From the NCBI GenBank assembly GCA_038025085.1, contig CM076154.1, forward strand, positions 15,288,001 to 15,352,000: 64,000 nt of DNA. The letters run 5' to 3'. Of the stretch, positions 12,450 to 23,629 are shown in pieces. Numbering within the stretch: the first letter of the stretch is position 1; the number at the start of each line of letters is the position of its first letter. Made by a program: the position numbers and the translations under genes. The notes under the pieces are model-generated. The model did no database searches. It saw nothing but the letters and a program-made list of their open reading frames with translations, and was not told where the DNA came from. Source of the stretch: Tetragonia tetragonoides. Its lineage: Eukaryota; Streptophyta; Magnoliopsida; Caryophyllales; Aizoaceae.

Positions 12450-13768
12450 CTAGTGAGTACTGCTCTAATTTCGCATCTCTGCTCTCTCTCTCTCTCTTTC
12501 TCATCCCTCTTTCAGCAGGTAAATGTTAAAGTTCCATCCAAGCGTATAAAATCTTCATTTCCGGATCAAAGTTTTTTAAAATTATGTTTTCCATTTTATT
12601 TTTGTCTTCAAGTAGAATACAACCACTGCCTTCATATTCATGAATGATTTAGTATCTGAGACAGGCACTTTTTTTTTTGGCTTCTTTATTTACTGGAATG
12701 GTATTTGATAGATTGCTTAAAGACTTGCACTTCATTTTTATTTATTTATTTATTTATTTTATTTATCCTTTTTCGTTTATGAACAGGCAAGGCCAGGTCA
12801 TGATGATTACAAAACTAGCTAACATGAGGGGTTAATTTATCTACTCCTCTCAGTTTTCAATTCTGATTTCCCCTCATTTACTGTTTTACTTATTGGACCC
12901 TTCAACTCTAATAATGTGAATTATTCTTTAAATGACTACGAATATTTTTAAATCTATTACTTTCTGGATATACGATTCCCTATCCGCCCCTGAGATACGA
13001 TTGGTGAACACTTAATTTAAGTGTAGTATTTCTATTATTGACAAGTCTTATGTGCAATGCAGAGATATGTCTGATAGGTCCCTTTATGTGAAGTTAGGTG
13101 GATGTTCATGCTTCAAGTTTGCGCTGTAGATCAAATTTGGTCTTTGGGAAAGCTTTGTGCCTATTCATATTTGTCACAGCCAATGGAATCACCAGCAATG
13201 AGATTGTTATGATTGCTGCTGTTGTGCTGTTTTACTAATACATCATTGTGGCACTTGTCTATCTTTCTTTTCATGAGACGCAAAAAGATCTATCTGATGA
13301 CGTATTCAGCTAGTAAACTTATCAGTGTGAGGTTTACAGAATGGTGTGCAAGCTCTGTTACATGTGTGCATCTGCAAGTGTACGTGTGAACTATGAATGA
13401 ATGGTAAACTCCTGATCTTCTAATCTAATCATTATTCCTGTTTTTCAGTGAACCAGTGTGCATCTGCATTTACACTAACGTGTTTTTCTTTGCTTAATCC
13501 ATACAGAAAGACTGATGACAGGTGCACATTGGACTCATATTTTCATGTATTGGGGTGGACTCTTGCTTCATATGGTGGCACTGCATGTAGCTTGAGAAGT
13601 AAATTTTCTATGCAGTCTGGCGTTCATCTCTTAGACAAGGTTTGCAGATATAGTAACTGAAACTCTTGTTGGGGGAGTACACTGTGATTTCTTATGTTAT
13701 TTGGGGTGCAACCGTACGTGCAAGTAACATAAGAGTTGTCTAGGCAATCTCAAGAGGATATTGCAAGC
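12450..13768. other. 3' flank of the NLR gene, no second gene seen
   Basis: Contains a CT-rich stretch (12482-12500), a TTTA repeat near 12740 and many stops. Several GT/AG pairs could form 3'UTR introns, which are common in this NLR class, but none can be established. The frame at 13448-13660 has no recognisable domain. Confidence 0.4.
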
Positions 13769-13770
13769 TA

Positions 13771-14043
13771 CTCCCTCCGTCCCTATATTTTCTTCTCACT
13801 TTCCATTTTGAGCAGTCCCTATATATTCTTCTCATTACCTAAAATAGTAGCTTTTCTAGTGTTAAATCCCTATACTACCCCTCACTTACTCATCAAACCA
13901 CCCCATGTGCTTGTGGTCCCAGATTTTTACCTCTCTCTTAACTCATTAAATCAGGGGCAAAGTTGACAAAAATTGGCTACTTTCACCTTTTCTTAATTTG
14001 CGTGCCTTTTGGTCATGAGAAGAAAATATTGGGACGGAGGGAG
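13771..14043. mobile_element. Stowaway MITE (273 bp)
   Basis: Terminal inverted repeats CTCCCTCCGTCCC and GGGACGGAGGGAG are flanked by TA on both sides (13769-13770, 14044-14045). This is the classic non-autonomous Tc1/mariner pattern. Subterminal sequence (TTCTTCTCA and TGAGAAGAA) is also inverted. Confidence 0.95.
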
Positions 14044-14631
14044 TATTAGTCAGCTATTGCAGTGTTTCTTGATCGATAGCTCAATTGTTTTTGTGACACG
14101 AGATGCTGTTACTATGTTAGGTGACTCTGATTGTTAGTCAGTTGACTCAGTTCCTCTGATCTGTTCTTGAAGTGGATACCGAAGCTGATTAGCACACACA
14201 GTATGTAAGCCGTTCAGCTACAACAACAAGCACTGCACTACAGATTCACTTGCAGAATTGCATCGATCAAATGAGCATTTTCTATTCTAATTACTGAACA
14301 TTAAATTGAGATAGCATGTTCTTGCTGATGCTCTTTTATGTCAGAGATTTTACTACTCATAATTTTATACTCCCTTTGTCCCAATCTCGTACGTATTCCG
14401 TTTTCATCCGTCTCATAAAAACCTGAACGTACCATACAAGTGTTGCTTGTCTTAATAATTAGTACAATATCCAAATTATATTCTTGGTGCTGAAAGTATA
14501 TACAGTACGAGTAGCATTTCATGCCAGCTTCCCCAGAACTTTGTCCATCCATATCTTGCTTTTGTTTTTCTCAATATATTACGGAGTAGAGTATATGTTA
14601 GTACTCCGCTACTCCCTAGTCCCTAGACTTA

Positions 14632-15162
14632 CTCCCTCCATTCCCTTTAAATTTCTCAATTCGATTTTTGAGGTCAAATTTTATAAACTTTGCCTGTAAA
14701 ATTATGAAAAATCTCTAAGATTTATGATTTCAAAGTATATACATTAGATTCTTTTGACATGTATTTTTATAAATTTTACTTATACTCTCTCCGTTTCTGT
14801 CAAACGCTACCATTTGCTTTTGGCACAAAGACCAAGAAAAGTTTATTTTGCCATGTGCTTTTCCCTTCTACCCTCAACATTAGTCACATTTAAATGGGCG
14901 GATATGGACTTGAGGAGAGAGAAAGAAGAGGGTGGGGGCTTGGGTTTTAATGGGGGATAATGTTGTAAATGACTAGTAAATTGTTTACCAAGTAAAGAAA
15001 TGGGAGTGTTTGTATGAAACATCCATTTTAGGCAAATAATAGCGTTTGACAGGAACGGAGGGAGTACCTATTAAAATAGGAGTAGTTATTAGTGATCAAA
15101 GTATAACATTGGAGACCGTGTAAGAGTAAGTAATTAAAAAATTTTAAATAGACCGGATGGAG
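14632..15162. mobile_element. Stowaway MITE interrupted by another Stowaway
   Basis: The left end CTCCCTCCATTCCCTTTAAA and right end TTTAAATAGACCGGATGGAG are inverted and flanked by TA. Its own sequence is about 250 bp; the 280-bp element at 14785-15064 lies inside it. The right half has AACATTGGAGACCGTGTAAG, a block I recall from Stowaway families of this type. Confidence 0.8.
14785..15064. mobile_element. Nested Stowaway MITE (280 bp)
   Basis: Ends CTCTCTCCGTTTCTGTCAAA and TTTGACAGGAACGGAGGGAG, flanked by TA at 14783-14784 and 15065-15066. The same family provides the ends of the 56964-59416 interval. Being inside another MITE, it is the younger insertion. Confidence 0.9.
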
Positions 15163-15295
15163 TAGAATAGAACGCACAAAGTAGCACATAAGAATACTTA
15201 TCGGCATTTTTTGTTATAGAAGTGTGATGTCGTATACTCGTATGTAAAAGAGTAAGGCGAGAAGAAGGAACGAGAGAAGTGTGGTTAGATTTATT

Positions 15296-15433
15296 ATTTT
15301 TTTTTTGAGGTGGGGGCTGCTAACTGGGCCCCCTACTTTATAGTCTGCACAAAGTAGGAAGAATTCGAATTCGGGATATGTCCACGGGAACGGAAGGCTT
15401 GTACCACTGCGCCAGGTCCTCTCACATCGTGAA
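15296..15433 (-). mobile_element. tRNA-derived SINE (138 bp)
   Basis: Flanked by a perfect 10-bp duplication TAGATTTATT (15286-15295 and 15434-15443). On the minus strand it begins near GGACCTGGCGCAGTGGTACA, a good box A, has a box-B-like CGAATTCGAATTC, and ends in an A run seen as T's at 15297-15305. This is a different SINE family from the one at 7133. Confidence 0.85.
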
Positions 15434-15596
15434 TAGATTTATTCCTTAAATTTATTACGGAGTAGTTGATTACTTTTGCACGTTAATTAGTAGGTGAAAC
15501 AAAAAAGCTATACCGGAATTTAGAAATCAACTTCATCATCCAAACACACTCTTGATGGAATTTAGATGGTGCCCGATCAATTTGTGAATACAAAAA

Positions 15597-15895
15597 CTTA
15601 TGTGAATTTAGTCTATGGTGGACCAATATTTGGAGTTACCCCCTACTTTACTTGGAGTCAGCCCCCTCTAAAAGTGGAGTCATCCCTTCTTCACCTAGAG
15701 CCACCTCGGGCACCACCTCGAGCCACCACCTACTTTACCTGGAGCCACTCCTTACTTCACCTGGAGTCACCCCTCAAAATTTCTCAAAATTACTTCACCT
15801 GAAACAACCCCCTACTTTACCTGGAGCCACCCCCTATTTCACTTGAAGTCCCTCCTCAAAATTACTTGGTACACGGTGGACTAAGTCCACACAAG
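15597..15895. mobile_element. TIR element with internal GGAGCCACCCC minisatellite (copy A)
   Basis: The ends (CTTATGTGAATTTAGTCTA at left, GGACTAAGTCCACACAAG at right) are inverted. The interior is about ten degenerate copies of a roughly 20-bp unit, near TACTTCACCTGGAGCCACCCC. Homologous copies lie at 44952-45287 and 61133-61372. Each end contains a palindrome (GTGGACTAAGTCCAC on the right). No coding capacity; a transposase source is unknown. Confidence 0.7.
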
Positions 15896-15934
15896 ACATA
15901 CTGATTTGTGAAATATTGTACTAGGTGATGATAC

Positions 15935-16786
15935 TAGACCTGGCCATGGGCCGGGCTAGTGCGGGCCTGGGCCAGTTTTTTCATGGGCCGGTTCCAAACA
16001 GACGGAGGCAGTGGCATGCACGGCCACAAACCGGTCAGTGCCGTGCCGGGCCTACGTGCCTGGTCAGGGTGGCACCCGTGTTTGGACCATTTGCCATCCT
16101 AGTGCCGGGCTTGGTGTCAACCTGAGCTTGGTGTTCAAACCTCACTCGGTGTCGCCCGTAAAACCCACCCGTCGGTCAACTCTCTCTCCTCTACCTTGAC
16201 ACGCCTACTACTAGTGAGATCTCGCCAGAGCCGTTCACTTCACGAGTCCACCAAAACACCAAAATAAAGAAAATGGTGAGAAACATAATGAAGATGGTTG
16301 TTGGTTGAAAGAGAGATTTGCTTTTACACTTTTCTTTTCTTCTTTTATAATTTTTATTTGAGCATTGAGTAGTATTGTCTAATACTCTAATGTGCAAGTG
16401 GGAGTATTATAATTTAGACGAGCAAAAAAGTGGGAGTATTATAATTCATAATACTAGGCCTAGGAAAGAGCATCATAGAATAGCATTATTAGGCCTGCAC
16501 TTTAAATATTCAACTAACAAAATTGACCAAGTACTTGATAAATTGACTGTTTGAGTATACAAGTAGGCCGATCCAAAGTAGTGCATGTCACGGGCCGTGC
16601 CGGGCTTACTCTAATGGGCCGGTCCAGGCCTGTATCATATTCTTTTTTGCCTTCAGCCCATATACTCCACTAGTTGAACTAGGGCCTGTTATAGTGCTGG
16701 GCCTTCCTTGGCAAGGCACATGTAGGCCCACACAAGTGTCAGTCCGTAACATGCTTGGGTCAAGCCCGGCTCACTGGCCACCTCTA
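15935..16786. mobile_element. Non-autonomous hAT-like element (852 bp)
   Basis: A perfect 8-bp duplication GATGATAC (15927-15934 and 16787-16794) flanks ends TAGACCTGGCCA and TGGCCACCTCTA. Subterminal GGGCC and GCCGGGC repeats on both sides are typical of hAT-type non-autonomous elements. The internal 16200-16560 part is AT-rich and non-coding. Confidence 0.88.
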
Positions 16787-17294
16787 GATGATACTATGCA
16801 ATTGTCGTTACTGTTTTCCATTAAATTAATGACGTACTATATCATAATTTATACCGCTATTAAATGCCCGATCAAAAAAAGAAGTGGATTTGGTCTGCTA
16901 GAGAACAAAGCCCTTTGGACTTTGGAGCGACGAGAAAATGGGGTTCGGTGTGGTACTGTACTATCCCCCTTAACTACTCCAATATCACTTAGAAAATGCC
17001 TCGTTTCGTAGGCTCCCTCTTTTCCTCTCTGGAAACCTAAATACCCTTTGTGATTTTGTAGCCGTCACCAAATATTCTTTCCCTATTCTTACCTAAAGTT
17101 TCCTCTTTTTAATTTTTTTTACCTACCAAAGATCCCTCCTTTCTTTCCCCCTTTCATCTCCTTTTGAGATCTCCTTTGCTCACTACATTCCCTCGATATC
17201 TACACCTCCAAAAAGTCCGCCTTTTTCTTCATTTTCCAATATATAAAGCTCCCTCCTTTGAACTATCTTGGCTAATTTTCTCCCATAAAAAGCC

Positions 17295-19115
17295 ATGGAT
17301 GATATTAATCTAGCAGATTACTATGAAGAACGTCAACAAAAAGATGAGATCCGGGAAATATACGAAGATCAGTATGATACTTTAGACGAAGAATCCCACC
17401 TGCCAGATAAGGAAGAATTAACGGACAGAGTCACAAACTTGTGTGTGGTTGGCAAGATAATCACGGAGAATCCCATCAGAATGAGGTTAGCTAGGTCGAT
17501 AATGGACAAAGCTTGGCAACTACAAGGTAAGCCAAAAATCTCAATCATTAATGATACCCATTTCTTGTATACTTTTAAGGATAAGAAAGATAGGGATAAA
17601 ATGCTAAATGGTACTTGGGGAGTTTTGGGCAGACAAGTTATCATGAAAAAATGGGATTTAAATAAAAAAATTACCCAAATTAATTTTGATTTTTCCCCCT
17701 TCTGGCTGCAAATTCATGGCCTGGATCCCCAAAAATTCTCGCCCAAAAATGTTGTAATCATTGGTAAAAGGTATGGAACTGTAGTGGGTGTTGATAAAGT
17801 TTCGGATGAAAAATGGGTGACCAGAGACTATATGAGAGTTAGGGTTGTTTTGAATGTTAAAAAACCCAGAGGCTTTGTGTTTACAGTTGAGGGCAAGAAA
17901 ACTTGGGTTAGCATAAAAATTGAGCGTTTATCTGATTATTGCTATATTTGTGGGAAGCTTGTACATGAATCTGGTGAATGCACTCTGAATAGAAAACCTT
18001 GCTACAAATTTCCTGATTTGGGATACTCTGTCAATTTAAGAGCCACTGAGCTAGATGACTGGAATGCCCCACTTTTACCCACAACAACATTCTTTCCTGA
18101 AGAGGAACATGTTATGGTTGATGCATTGGAAACACCCATGGACAAAGATGGGGGTGTGAGTATAGGACCCTTTCTTGAACCTACCCCTGCACTATTTTCA
18201 CCTCATGGCAGAGCTACAGAGAAGCAGGAAGAGGTGATAAGGGAAGTAAAAAACTATGTGAAAAAGTTTGACATGAATACTGGGATTCTGGAAAGGTTTA
18301 GTCAAAAGATGGTGGAGAAATTCAATCTCAAGCACTACTTACCCAGACACTTGAACCAAAAACCAATAGAAAATGCCAAAAAGAACCACAAAACATCTAA
18401 CAAAGAAAACCCTCTCTGCATGAATATCCCTGCTGTCTGTAACCCTTTCAAAACCACAAACAACCCAAACATTTATGATATTTCCCCTCTACCATCACCC
18501 ACAAAAATCGCAGCACAAAAGGAGTTGTTGAAAAAACTATGTGGCCCTGACCTGGGAGCTGAATCACAGAGTAGCTCTTCTCCCCCTCATGAGAGCAGGA
18601 TTGACTTCACAAATATACCCTCATGCTCTAACCCTGGAAGTGCAAGTACCCCCTTCTATGAGGAACCACCTGCCTGTCTATCAAGGGTTAGTCTTGTTTC
18701 CCCCAAGCCAGTTACAGTAATTGAACTTCCTTCTAGCCAAAGTCCCTCTACCATTCATTTAGCCAAGTCACCATCTTTAACCTCAGCCCTGGATAAACTC
18801 TCACTGAAAAGGAAAAAGGATGATATACAGATTGCGTCAGAATCAAGACAGAAAAAAGCTCTCAAAAGTCTCATTGAACTGCCAAGAATCCCCCCAGATG
18901 ATGTGATAATGATAGATAACTACATCCCTGGGTATATGTCAAAAGCTGAAAGCAGGGTCAGAACAAAGAAGAAGAGACAAGTTATTGCAAAGAAGATTGA
19001 GGAAAGACTAAGTGGTGCTCCTGATGCGTACCAGCAGCTACTAGATGAGTTTGATCAAGCAACAAAAAAAGCTGAGGAGGCGGACTTACCCATGCCCCCA
19101 ATCCCCCAATGTTAG
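17295..19115 (+). CDS. LINE ORF1, DUF4283 and zinc-knuckle RNA-binding protein
   Basis: 606 aa. In plant L1 elements this protein binds the element RNA. The DUF4283 domain spans roughly residues 45-210 (WGVLGRQVIMKKWDL, FWLQIHGLD). It is followed by a CX2CX4HX4C knuckle (C216, C219, H224, C229; CYICGKLVHESGEC). The rest is low-complexity and basic, with KRKK and KKKR stretches. The ATG at 17295 has context GCCATGG, and the ORF is intact. Its stop overlaps the ORF2 start (ATGTTAG), which suggests termination-reinitiation for ORF2. Confidence 0.92.
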   Translation: MDDINLADYYEERQQKDEIREIYEDQYDTLDEESHLPDKEELTDRVTNLCVVGKIITENPIRMRLARSIMDKAWQLQGKPKISIINDTHFLYTFKDKKDRDKMLNGTWGVLGRQVIMKKWDLNKKITQINFDFSPFWLQIHGLDPQKFSPKNVVIIGKRYGTVVGVDKVSDEKWVTRDYMRVRVVLNVKKPRGFVFTVEGKKTWVSIKIERLSDYCYICGKLVHESGECTLNRKPCYKFPDLGYSVNLRATELDDWNAPLLPTTTFFPEEEHVMVDALETPMDKDGGVSIGPFLEPTPALFSPHGRATEKQEEVIREVKNYVKKFDMNTGILERFSQKMVEKFNLKHYLPRHLNQKPIENAKKNHKTSNKENPLCMNIPAVCNPFKTTNNPNIYDISPLPSPTKIAAQKELLKKLCGPDLGAESQSSSSPPHESRIDFTNIPSCSNPGSASTPFYEEPPACLSRVSLVSPKPVTVIELPSSQSPSTIHLAKSPSLTSALDKLSLKRKKDDIQIASESRQKKALKSLIELPRIPPDDVIMIDNYIPGYMSKAESRVRTKKKRQVIAKKIEERLSGAPDAYQQLLDEFDQATKKAEEADLPMPPIPQC

Positions 19116-20835
19116 CTATCCTCTGGAATTGTCGGGGGTTGGGGCGCCTCGCGACAACTGATCATGTTCGAGCCCTGTCTCAGAAATATAATCTAGATAT
19201 CATCTTTATGTCTGAGACTATGTTAGGGGAAGAAGATGATTTGAATAAAGTTAGAGGTGTTGGGTTTGATAATATGGTGGCCATTTCTTCAAATGGCAAA
19301 TCTGGAGGGCTGGTGCTGATGTGGCTCAATGGTGCTGAGATTGTGTTGATTCTGAAAACTGATCAGATGATAGTCTTGCAAGCAACAAACAAAAACTCAG
19401 GTGAATTGTGGATTTTTGTGTTTATATATAGAGCACCAAACCAAGCTGACAATGGTGCTTTCTGGGATGCTTTAAAGGTTGTGGTAGACCATTTCAAGTT
19501 ACCAGTGTGTATTGGAGGAGATTTCAATGATTTATGCAGCAGTGAAGAGAGATGGGGAGGAGCTAACTCTAAACAGCATTTCAGGGGTGATCTATGGAAG
19601 ACTATGCAAACACTAGCACTTATGGATCTGGGTTATCGTGGGAATCCATATACTTGGTTCAAAAAAGTGGGAGGAAAAATTGTTTTAAAGGAGAGATTAG
19701 ATAAAGTTGTGTGCACCACAGAATGGAGAAGCTTGTTCCCCAAAGCTACTGTAAGACACTTACCTGCAGTAATCTCAGATCATGCTCCTATGGTTATGAA
19801 CACACAAGGTGAGAAAGAGATGGGACCTAGACCATTCAAGTTTAAGGCAATGTGGATGAAGGATGCCTCATGCTTAGACACTATTGATGAAGCCTGGCAA
19901 GCAGACTTGAGGGGTTCATGGGGATACAGACTGAAACTGAAGCTTAAAAACACAAAGGAGGCTCTGAAAAAATGGAATAGAGAAAGCTTTGGGCATGTAC
20001 AGGAACAAATCAGGAAGGTCACTGAAGAGATTGCTAGAATTCAGAATGATACAACTGGCCAGGGGCCACAAGTTATCACTCCTCTTCAGGAACAACTCAA
20101 TGAACTCCTGTGTAGGGAGGCAATCATGCACATACAGAGGTCAAGAATTCACTTTATGAAAGAAGGAGACCTAAATACTAGGTTCTTTCATATGATGACA
20201 GTTAAAAGAAGAAGAAGGAATGGAATTGAATGTTTGAAGAAGGATGATGGGACCTGGACAGAAAACTACAATGAGATAGCTAGCAGTTTTCTCCTCTATT
20301 TCAAAAATCTGTTTAAATCCTCCCAATCAGGTATGCCCCACAACCTTCAAGAGTTGTTTCCTAGAGTGATAAATGAGCATGATATTGTTAGCCTTTGTGT
20401 AACTCCATCTAATGAGGAAATCTTTAATATTGTCAAAAGCATGCACCCCACAAAATCTCCTGGGCCGGATGGATTCCCGTCTCTCTTTTATCAAAAATCA
20501 TGGCATATTGTAAAAAATGATGTGATAAGTATGGTCCAATCTTTCTTTCATGATGGTTTCCTCCTTAGAGAGTTAAATCATACTCACATAGCTCTCATTC
20601 CCAAAGGTGATAAAGCTAGCTCAGTCAAAGATTATAGGCCAATTTCACTCTGTAATGTGGTTTATAAAATTATCTCAAAAATACTAGCTAACAGATTGAA
20701 GGCTCACTTAGAGCACATTATCAATCCTGTGCAATCTGCCTTTGTTCCAGGTAGAGTCATCAGTGACAACACTATGATGATAAATGAGGTGCTTCACACC
20801 ATGCAAAGATCAAGCTCTAAGGAAGGTCTCATCGC
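19109..20835 (+). CDS. LINE ORF2 N-terminal part: endonuclease and first half of RT (interrupted)
   Basis: Residues 1 to about 230 form an APE-type endonuclease (ILWNCRGLG, MSETM, GGDFND, ISDHAP) that nicks target DNA. The RT begins with SPGPDGFPSLFYQKSW, then ALIPKGD, DYRPISLCNVVYKIISK and QSAFVPGRVISDN. The reading frame enters a hAT-like insertion at 20836 and stops at 21028; those last 64 residues are not LINE protein. The second half resumes at 21789. The first ATG overlaps the ORF1 stop. Confidence 0.93.
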
Positions 20836-21788
20836 TAGGGCTGTTCAAAAAAACCCGAATCCGATCAAAGTATCCGAAAACTCGAATATCCGATCCGAAA
20901 GTATCCGAAAAAGCGGATATCCGAATTTTTGGATATCCGAAAAGCGGGTATCTGAACTTTCGGATACGGGTTTGGATATCAGTTTTAAAAAATTTTGGAT
21001 AGTTCAGATACCCGAAAATCCGAAATAAGTAAAATATTATGCTTTTGTTGTTACTTATTTTGTGTCAAAGCCCAGTGGTCTGAGTTTCTTTGTTTTGCAT
21101 TGAGGTCAAGGGTTCAACTTTAATCCCCAACATACTTTTTGGTTGTTTTTGTTTATTTTAAATATTAGATTCACTTATGAATTTTGACCACACAAATGCA
21201 TTACTTGCTTGACCCACCCACCCTAATTCCCTAAAGCCACAACCAGTCAACTACCTTCTTTCTTTCTCGTCTCTCTCTTCCCAGACAAGTTATAGCCTTC
21301 ACTTTACCACCAGGCACCTCTTCACAACCACAACGACCCACAAGCACTACCAAACAACTCAATTGCTCAATTGAAGTTCCATGTCACTATATCAGTATCT
21401 ATGGTAAATTGTTTTGCAGATCGGACTACGTTCCATGTCACCGCCTCCTACACATTCTTCTTCTTCTTCTCTCACTCATAATCGGCTTCTATGGTGGGGT
21501 TAGGGCCTTGCATGCCTAAATTTGCCTCTAAAATTTTCAGATCTGACACATAAATTCTTAGTGGTTGTTGTCTTGTTAACGGTTGTTTGCCGTATTTGGG
21601 AAATATCGGGTTGAATGTTGATATTTTTGAAATTTTAGCATTTTAAAAATAAGTCAAAATACTATTTTGGATATTCGGATATCCGTAATCGGGTATTCGA
21701 AGATTTCGGGTATCTGAAGGTCGGATACGGGTTCGGATATCAAAATCCAGTATCCGAAATTTCGGATACCCGGCTATGAACAGTCCTA
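20836..21788. mobile_element. Non-autonomous hAT-like element inside LINE ORF2 (953 bp)
   Basis: Ends TAGGGCTGTTCA and TGAACAGTCCTA are inverted. The 8-bp flanks CTCATCGC and CTCTTGGC match at 6 of 8 bases, and the right flank fits the ORF2 frame. Both ends are full of short CCGAAT/GGATAT-type repeats, often seen near hAT ends. The middle (21040-21640) has no transposase. It arrived after the LINE. Confidence 0.85.
21065..21150 (+). repeat. tRNA-like (possible SINE) stretch inside the hAT-like element
   Basis: AAGCCCAGTGGTCTGAG resembles box A, and GGGTTCAACTTTAATCC about 35 bases later resembles box B. No clear target duplication or tail was found, so this may be a captured fragment or chance. 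Confidence 0.35.
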
Positions 21789-23273
21789 CTCTTGGCACTT
21801 AAAATTGACATGGCGAAAGCCTATGATAAAGTTGAATGGGAGTGTATTGGAGGGATTTTGTCTGCGTTGGGGTTCTCTGATAAGTTCAAGCAGCTTGTCA
21901 TGCAATGTGTGTCCACCCCTTCCTTTTCAGTCTTGGTCAATGGGAGACCTCAGGGGTTTTTCAGACCGGAGAGGGGTTTAAGACAAGGAGACCCTCTCTC
22001 CCCCTTTCTTTTTGTATTGGTCATGGAGCTGCTGTCTAGACTGATTGATGCTGAGCAACAGAAGGGAAAATGGAAAGGAATAGCAATTGACAGATCTTGC
22101 CAAGCTATTAGCCATCTCTTGTATGCTGACGACTTGGTAATTTTTGCAAGAGCAAATGAGGATAATGCAGTGGCTATAAAAAATGTTATGGAGGTGATGG
22201 AAAAATTCAGTGGCCTGGCAGCAAACAACCTAAAATCTGGGGTGTTTTACAGCAGGAAGACCAAGCAAGAAAACATCAACAGAGTTTATAGAACTTTAAA
22301 GTTCAAAAAGATGGACAAGAATGCAGTTTATCTTTGCTTACCTTTCTTCAGAAATGGAAGCAAAAGAACCAGGTTCAATTTTATCCTAGAGAGGCTCCAG
22401 CAAAAAATTGAATCTTGGAAGGCTAAAACCCTTTCTTACGCTGGTAGAGCAACCCTCTTACAAGCTGTAGCTACAGCTGTGCCTTCCTATACCATGGCAA
22501 GCAATATGCTTCCACAAAATATTTGCAAAGAACTAGATGCAAACATGAGGGACTTTTGGTGGGGTTTTGAAGGTGATAAAAAGGGTATCTACTACAAGAG
22601 CTGGAGAAACTGTTGCCTTCCAACAGCTTTGGGGGGTCTGAACTTAAGGCAGATGGGAGACTATAACAAAGCCATATTTGGGAAGATGACCTGGCAGCTA
22701 CTCAGCAGGGAAAAAAGACTGTGGGTGGATCAATGCCTCAAGAAATATTGTAGAAGACATGACCCAATTCATGTACAAAAGAATCAAACTGATTCAGCTC
22801 AATGGAAAGAAGTACTAGATGGAAGGAAAGAGAGAATGGATGGCTACTGTATCCTGATTGGCAGAGGGGACAAAATTAACATGTGGACTGACCCTTGGGT
22901 ACCTTACCTAGAGGGGTTCAGACCTGTCCCAAAGGAGAACATAATGTCTGAGCTGGTGTGGGTAGAAGACCTTATCCAGGGTGGAGCTTGGAAGGCTGAC
23001 CTGCTAAATACTCTTTTTGAACCAGCTTCTGTGGAAGCAATCCTAACAATCAAGCTCCCTCAAGACCCTGAAGAGGATCAAGCTTTATGGACAAAAAGTA
23101 AAGATGGCATGTACTTAGTAAAAAGTGCATACAGAAACATAATTGAAAAGAAGGACATCCCCACGAGTGAGTATGATACAGGGGTCTGGAAGCACTTGTG
23201 GAAATTGACAGAGGATGAGGATGTTTATTTGACTCTCAAGGGAAGATCAGCTCAGCTGGAGCAGGCCCCTTAG
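21789..23273 (+). pseudogene. LINE ORF2 C-terminal part of RT (interrupted)
   Basis: Continues the RT after the hAT-like insertion: KIDMAKAYDKVEW, RGLRQGDPLSPFLFV and the catalytic YADDLVIFA, then the connection region (ATLLQAVATAVPSYTM, DFWWGF, KSWRNCC, GGLNLR). After WKHLWKLTEDED the expected zinc-finger (zf-RVT) segment is missing, and the frame shifts near 23239 and stops at 23273. RT motifs themselves look intact, but this ORF cannot be made as one protein. Confidence 0.9.
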
Positions 23274-23629
23274 TCATAGATAATGCACTCAAAGCTGAGG
23301 TGGAAGCAATCTGCCTGGCTATCCATAGTGTGAACAATGAAGATTTAGAAGGAAGGCACATCCTCACAGATGCGAAAGTGGTGGCTGATTATCTGAAGAA
23401 AAGAACTCAACTCCCGTGGAAACAAAGAAGAACTCTTTTGTCTATTATCTCTAGCTGTAATAAGTTTAATGCCTCTGTTATTTACATTCCTGGGAGATTT
23501 AATGTCTTACCTCATTTTCTAGCTGCTTGGGCATGCTCTTATAGCTTTTCTGGCTATTTTGAGAAGGATTTTGTTCAAGATGTTTGGCAGGATCTATCTG
23601 TAGACTTGCCTAATCCGTTAAGGTTTTAA
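23240..23629 (+). pseudogene. LINE ORF2 RNase H remnant
   Basis: Same element, different frame. Family-like segments are AEVEAICLAI, ILTDAKVVADYL and YIPGRFNVLPHFLAAWA. The first catalytic Asp strand is missing through the deletion described above, and the usual Asp in the ADxLA motif is replaced (LPHFLA). It is therefore unlikely to be active. The element's A tail follows 26 bp after the stop. Confidence 0.8.

Noticed and set aside
14369..14600. Half Stowaway starting CTCCCTTTGTCCCAATCTCG
   Set aside because: No matching right end with a TA flank was found, so it is at most a fragment.
20836..21028. C-terminal 64 codons of the LINE ORF2 frame
   Set aside because: They lie in the hAT-like insertion and encode its subterminal repeats.
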